Source: CAYNWT01 sp964450955 (GTDB taxonomy: Bacteria; Planctomycetota; Planctomycetia; Planctomycetales; Planctomycetaceae). From it: a DNA stretch of 45,676 nucleotides. Shown here piece after piece: positions 41,698 through 45,676 of the stretch (its first letter is position 1; every line of letters starts with the position of its first letter). The translations under genes and the position numbers were made by a program. The stretch is taken from positions 1 to 45,676 of the forward strand of contig CAYVFI010000046.1 of NCBI GenBank assembly GCA_964450955.1, written 5' to 3'. The notes beneath the pieces are model-generated. The model worked only from the letters and a program-made list of their open reading frames with translations, ran no database searches and was not told the DNA's origin.

Positions 41698-42972
41698 GTG
41701 AACCGGGACCGTCGACTGCTATGGATCATCGTCGCGATCGCTCTGATCTTGCGCATCGCTGCAAGCTGGGTGTGGCAAGACCGACTTGATGAAGATATCG
41801 ATGGTTACCGTGGCATCGCGAACATGGTGGCCAACGGCAAGGGCTATTCTGATCCGACACACGGAACGCCGACCGCGTTCCGCCCGCCGCTGTTCCCACT
41901 ACTGCTGGCTGGTATTTTCAAACTTGCTGGCGGCAACACCGCCATTGCGGCGGTTCAAATTGGATTGGGAACCCTTACCGTTCTGCTAACCGGTCTGCTT
42001 GCCGACAAGCTAAACCTTCGTGCGGCGTGGCTCGCGCCGTTAATTGTCGCGTTGGATCCGCTGCAGTTGGCGTACACGCCACGCGTCATGACCGAGGTCG
42101 CATCCGCCTTCACAATGGCCCTGCTCCTGTGGACCACCGCGCGGGTTCAGGTTGAAGACTGGCGACTTCCAGCGGTGTCGAAATGCGGCCTGGCATTTGG
42201 TCTCGCCGCACTGTGTCGCCCAACAATTTGGGCACTGCTGCCGGTTGTTGCAGTTTTTGTTGGCCTTGGCGTCCTGCGTGATCGCGGCCGCTTGTTTGAC
42301 GTTGCAAAACGAACGATCGTCTTTGGGCTGTGTTGTGCCGTGGCGATCGCACCGTGGCTGGTTCGCAATTTGAACGCGATTGACGCGCCGGTTTTCACAA
42401 CGACACACGGTGGGTACACACTGCTGCTAAGCAACAATCCTGAGTTCTACCGTGACATCGTACCTGCTACTTGGGGAACCGTTTGGGATTCGCTTCCATG
42501 GCAGCAGCGGCTCAAGAACGATCTCATCGCATCAGGCGTCGGCCTTCAGGACGAACGCGCGAAAGACCGTTGGATGTACGCGCGGGCGTTCAAAAATATC
42601 CAGTCGAACCCGAGTGGGTTCGTTGGCTCCTGCTGGTTAAAGCTGCGGCGATTTTGGAACCTCGCCCCACTGGCTGAGGCTCAATCCCCCGTTGTAACGT
42701 GGTCGCTGCGGGTGTTTTATCTGCTGGTGTTTGCCGGATTGTTGCTGACAGTGCGGCATCGGCGGCTGACGAAATCGCGGGCGGAGCAGATTGTTTTCGG
42801 ACTGGCCTGGTGCATGTTGCTGGCATTTACCGCCGTCCACATGTTCTATTGGACCAATACGCGAATGAGGGCTCCACTTGTCACCGCAATCGCGTTACTC
42901 TCTGCTCGCGGATGGGTAGGAAGCCGCGACGAACCGAGTGACAAGAAACTGAGCGACAAGAACACAGCCTAA
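41698..42972 (+). CDS. GT39-like membrane glycosyltransferase
   Basis: 424 aa starting with GTG at 41698, one base after the previous stop. Polytopic with about 10 helices. The first extracytoplasmic loop holds an acidic motif (DRLDEDIDGYRGIAN), as in ArnT/PMT-type GT-C glycosyltransferases that use polyprenyl-phosphate sugars. TAFRPPLFPLLLAG and LDPLQLAYTPRVMTE are further typical segments. It acts at the membrane, transferring a sugar to a lipid, protein or polysaccharide; the acceptor is unknown. It is transcribed with the FabI-like and YkgJ-like genes. Confidence 0.82.
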   Translation: MNRDRRLLWIIVAIALILRIAASWVWQDRLDEDIDGYRGIANMVANGKGYSDPTHGTPTAFRPPLFPLLLAGIFKLAGGNTAIAAVQIGLGTLTVLLTGLLADKLNLRAAWLAPLIVALDPLQLAYTPRVMTEVASAFTMALLLWTTARVQVEDWRLPAVSKCGLAFGLAALCRPTIWALLPVVAVFVGLGVLRDRGRLFDVAKRTIVFGLCCAVAIAPWLVRNLNAIDAPVFTTTHGGYTLLLSNNPEFYRDIVPATWGTVWDSLPWQQRLKNDLIASGVGLQDERAKDRWMYARAFKNIQSNPSGFVGSCWLKLRRFWNLAPLAEAQSPVVTWSLRVFYLLVFAGLLLTVRHRRLTKSRAEQIVFGLAWCMLLAFTAVHMFYWTNTRMRAPLVTAIALLSARGWVGSRDEPSDKKLSDKNTA

Positions 42973-42983
42973 GAGTCTGCCGA

Positions 42984-44243
42984 GTGAAGAATCTCGATCT
43001 CCAACTGCCAACGATTCAGAATTGGAGCTGTCACAATTGCGGTGGCTGCTGCAAACAACACGTGATCGAAATCACGGAGGAAGAGAAGCAGCGCATCGAA
43101 GGGCAGGGGTGGGAGACCGACCCCGCAACTCGCGACGTGTCGGTCGTCCTGACCGAAGGCAAGACGCACCGGCTGGCTCATCAGGCGGACGGTGGGTGCG
43201 TGTTTCTGGACGACGCCGGGCTGTGCCGGATTCACGCGAAGTATGGTGAAGCGGCCAAGCCATTGGCGTGTCGTATTTACCCGTACGCATTTCACCCGGC
43301 GGGTGACGACATCGCGATTAGCCTTCGGTTCAGCTGCCCGTCCGTCGTTGCAAACAAAGGGCAGGCCGTTGAGGCCCAGGCAAACGTTCTTGAGAAGATC
43401 GCGCGGCAGGTCGTTCCCGACGATTACCGCAGTCTTGATCCGCCACTGATCAGTCCCGGAGAGAGTACGCACTGGGATGACTTCCTCCAATTCGTGGATA
43501 TGACGGACGCCATCTTCGCGGAACCGCAACCGGTTCTGGTTGCGATTATGCGAACCATCATGATTACCGACTTACTGGAAGAAGCTTCGTTCTCCAGGGT
43601 TTCGGACGACCAGATTACAGAACTTCTGCAGCTCATCGCTCAGACAGCAATGATGACACACGAAGAAGTCCCCAACGAAGCTGATGCCCCCAACAGCATC
43701 GCAAAACGCCACCTACGCATGCTGGTCGCACAGTACACGCGACACGATACGATGGCTGACAGGGATTCGGGCTTCCGCGGATACTGGGACCGGCTGAAGA
43801 CGTCACTGTCGTTTACTCGAGGTAAGAAGACGATCCCCAATGTTCGCCCCGAGTTCGGTTCGGCCGAGTTCCAGATGATTGATGCTCCGTTCCGGTTCGA
43901 CGACCCGGACACAATTGACGAAATCCTTCGCCGATACTTCCGTGTCAAAATACAGGGCATCCACTTCTGTGGCCGGGCGTATTACGATGTGCCGTTTATT
44001 GAGGGGCTTCGCAGTCTGCTGCTGGTGTACCCCGCCGTGATGTGGTTGGCTCGCTGGCGTGCGGCCGGCGAGTCGCGGTCGGTCGTGACTGCGGAAGATG
44101 TAGCAACAGCCCTCACGGTTGCGGATCATAATCATGGTTACTCAGCCGTTCACGGCTTGCGAGCTTCGCGGTTCCGAGTACAACTGCTGGCAAAGATGAA
44201 GCAGTTGGGACCTCTTTGCCTGTGGTATTCCCGAACGCAGTAG
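42984..44243 (+). CDS. YkgJ-family cysteine cluster protein
   Basis: 419 aa with a GTG start at 42984, 11 nt after the previous stop. The N-terminal 120 residues carry the YkgJ (UPF0153) cysteine cluster: C16/C19/C22/C23 in WSCHNCGGCC, then GGCVFLDDAGLCRIH and KPLACRIYPYAF. These Cys bind a metal, probably iron-sulfur or zinc. The remaining 300 residues are a soluble alpha-helical extension that I do not recognise, much longer than classic YkgJ proteins. The function is unknown. Confidence 0.85.
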   Translation: MKNLDLQLPTIQNWSCHNCGGCCKQHVIEITEEEKQRIEGQGWETDPATRDVSVVLTEGKTHRLAHQADGGCVFLDDAGLCRIHAKYGEAAKPLACRIYPYAFHPAGDDIAISLRFSCPSVVANKGQAVEAQANVLEKIARQVVPDDYRSLDPPLISPGESTHWDDFLQFVDMTDAIFAEPQPVLVAIMRTIMITDLLEEASFSRVSDDQITELLQLIAQTAMMTHEEVPNEADAPNSIAKRHLRMLVAQYTRHDTMADRDSGFRGYWDRLKTSLSFTRGKKTIPNVRPEFGSAEFQMIDAPFRFDDPDTIDEILRRYFRVKIQGIHFCGRAYYDVPFIEGLRSLLLVYPAVMWLARWRAAGESRSVVTAEDVATALTVADHNHGYSAVHGLRASRFRVQLLAKMKQLGPLCLWYSRTQ

Positions 44244-44276
44244 ACAGTAGATAGACGGCTCAAGAAGACCGTTTGT

Positions 44277-45605
44277 ATGAACGCACGAATTACGTCCTAT
44301 CAGCAGGCCATTGACTGGATCTTTGGTCTCATTAACTTCGAACGAAAGCCCGGGCGTTCCCGCGACTTTCGTTTGGACAGAACGCGCACTTTGCTGGAGG
44401 CGTGCGGCGATCCACACAAGGACGTTCCGGTCGTTCATATTGCTGGCACGAAGGGCAAAGGATCGACCGCAACCATGACCGCGAGCATTCTTAGCGAAGC
44501 TGGCCTGGTTACCGGTCTGTTCATGTCGCCCCATATAACGCGGTTCGAAGAACGTCTGACGGTCAACGGAGAAGAGCCAACTAAATCCGAACTTGTTGCG
44601 CTGGTCCAGGAACTCCAGGAAGCTGTTAAAGCATGCGGCGGGCTTATGCCAACCTACTTCGAAGCAGCGATGCTGCTGGCCTGGTGCTTCTACCGAATGC
44701 GGAAAGCTGATATCGCAGTCCTGGAAGTAGGGTTGGGCGGCCGTCTGGATGCAACGAATGTTTGCTGCCCTGAGGTTTGCGTCATCACCAGTATCAGTCT
44801 GGACCACACCGCCGTACTGGGCGATACGGTGCAGCTGATTGCTGCTGAAAAAGCCGGCATCATGAAACACCAGATCCCGGTCGTGAGCGGCGTGACGACA
44901 GAACCGGCTCAGGCAGTAATCGAACAGCATGCCGCGAAACAGAATGCTAAGTTGTATCAACTGGGCGACGACATCACTTTCGAATACACACCACCCGCCC
45001 CCGGCGCGGTCGCTGGTTTGGTTGATGTCCGAACCGAAGATCGTCAGTGGCCTCGGTTGCAGGTTCCGTTTCCGGGAAGACACCAGGCTTTCAATTGTGC
45101 GATCGCAGTTGGGGCGGTGGATATCCTTCGTAAGAAAGGCTGGGAGATTCCAGTAGAGGCTGTGGCAAACGGCCTTGCGAAGACCTGCCTGCCGGCTCGC
45201 GTTGAGATTCTTGGCCACAACCCGCTGGTTGTTGTGGACGCAGCTCACAACGAAGAATCGATTGCGGCTCTGGTGGCGGCCATCGACGAGATATCACTTG
45301 CCAGACCGCGAATCGCGGTTTTCGCCACAACCAAACAGAAGGACGTGGAAGGAATGCTGAGGCATTTATTGCCAGCGTTCGATCACGTTGTTGTCACGCA
45401 ATACACGAAGAACCCTCGGGCGGTTCCATGGGAAACTCTGCTGGCTCAGGCTCACGAAGCGAATTCTGAATCCACAGAGTTGCATTCGGCAGGAACGCCA
45501 GAGGAAGCCTGGCAGAAGGCCCGTTCGCTGGTACCGGCACCCGCTTTGATATGTACAACAGGTTCTTTCTTCATCGCGGCCGAGATCCGAGAGATCATTC
45601 TATGA
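44277..45605 (+). CDS. folC: Folylpolyglutamate synthase / dihydrofolate synthase FolC
   Basis: 442 aa, Mur-ligase family; adds glutamate to dihydropteroate and/or folates. The P-loop is HIAGTKGKGSTAT (54-66). Folate contact regions are FMSPHITRFEERL and ADIAVLEVGLGGRLDATNV, then ITSISLDHTAVLGDT and EKAGIMK. The C-terminal domain has VVVDAAHNEESI. The 442 aa length is usual. It lies 33 nt after the YkgJ-like gene, at the end of the plus-strand run. A 368-codon open frame on the opposite strand is a shadow of this gene. Confidence 0.94.
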   Translation: MNARITSYQQAIDWIFGLINFERKPGRSRDFRLDRTRTLLEACGDPHKDVPVVHIAGTKGKGSTATMTASILSEAGLVTGLFMSPHITRFEERLTVNGEEPTKSELVALVQELQEAVKACGGLMPTYFEAAMLLAWCFYRMRKADIAVLEVGLGGRLDATNVCCPEVCVITSISLDHTAVLGDTVQLIAAEKAGIMKHQIPVVSGVTTEPAQAVIEQHAAKQNAKLYQLGDDITFEYTPPAPGAVAGLVDVRTEDRQWPRLQVPFPGRHQAFNCAIAVGAVDILRKKGWEIPVEAVANGLAKTCLPARVEILGHNPLVVVDAAHNEESIAALVAAIDEISLARPRIAVFATTKQKDVEGMLRHLLPAFDHVVVTQYTKNPRAVPWETLLAQAHEANSESTELHSAGTPEEAWQKARSLVPAPALICTTGSFFIAAEIREIIL

Positions 45606-45676
45606 TCGCCGTCGCGATGTGGTTTGTAGGTAAGCGCCCGTAGAAGTGCATGTTGACGGGTGGTTTAGCCTTCAGT
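45606..45676. other. End of window, non-coding
   Basis: The 71 bases after folC contain no gene or terminator that I can support. Confidence 0.4.

Noticed and set aside
44142..45248. 368-codon minus-strand open frame
   Set aside because: It lies entirely antisense to folC and the end of the YkgJ-like gene, which have clear family motifs; a codon-bias shadow.

Overview
The window reads as a chromosome segment of a planctomycete (Planctomycetota, probably Planctomycetales). This is inferred from several things: moderately high GC, start codons that mostly lack Shine-Dalgarno sites, many large secreted or TPR proteins of unknown role, an HTTM (vitamin K-dependent carboxylase-like) protein, a CRTAC1/ASPIC-UnbV lipoprotein next to a TPR protein, and an exosortase linked to exopolysaccharide genes. 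It is a scaffold piece: an assembly gap of exactly 100 N lies at 21170-21269. No rRNA, tRNA, CRISPR array, integrase, transposase or phage gene was seen.

Layout. 1-409: non-coding DNA with a duplicated, hairpin-rich repeat. 410-4265: a large secreted protein, bioD and a zinc-ribbon membrane protein. 4458-5186 (minus): a secreted acidic protein with a C-terminal hydrophobic/basic tail, a candidate exosortase client. 5460-15836: the main locus, in three blocks. Block one is exosortase, EpsI-like protein and TPR protein, joined by ATGA overlaps. Block two is a Wzz/tyrosine-autokinase fusion. Block three is polysaccharide deacetylase, sugar transferase and O-antigen-ligase-like protein, again joined by ATGA overlaps. 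Together they look like an exopolysaccharide assembly and export pathway combined with C-terminal protein sorting.

15969-21033: a TraB/GumN-like exported protein, a phosphotransferase (minus), a secreted Tyr/Gly-rich protein and polX. 21020-22890: two inverted copies of a composite repeat (about 125 bp of conserved sequence plus a 7-bp tandem array). Each copy fills a convergent intergenic space almost from stop codon to stop codon and between them they bracket vanZ-like and hypothetical genes. 22889-28140: cysH-type reductase, purF, an exported RidA, and an HTTM protein coupled to a small membrane protein. 28243-33620 (minus): asnS, a 2OG-Fe(II) oxygenase, dgkA, aroB and a membrane-anchored Gfo/Idh-like protein. 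33890-37136 (minus): TPR protein and CRTAC1-type lipoprotein. 37287-45605 (plus): housekeeping and metabolic genes (6-phosphofructokinase, ThiF/MoeB-like, UbiA-family, FabI-like, GT39-like, YkgJ-like, folC).

Most unusual observations: the composite stop-to-stop repeat, whose core recurs 3' of asnS; an exosortase with the catalytic Cys and Arg but no candidate His; and a Rossmann-type Gfo/Idh relative that has lost its catalytic motif and gained membrane helices.
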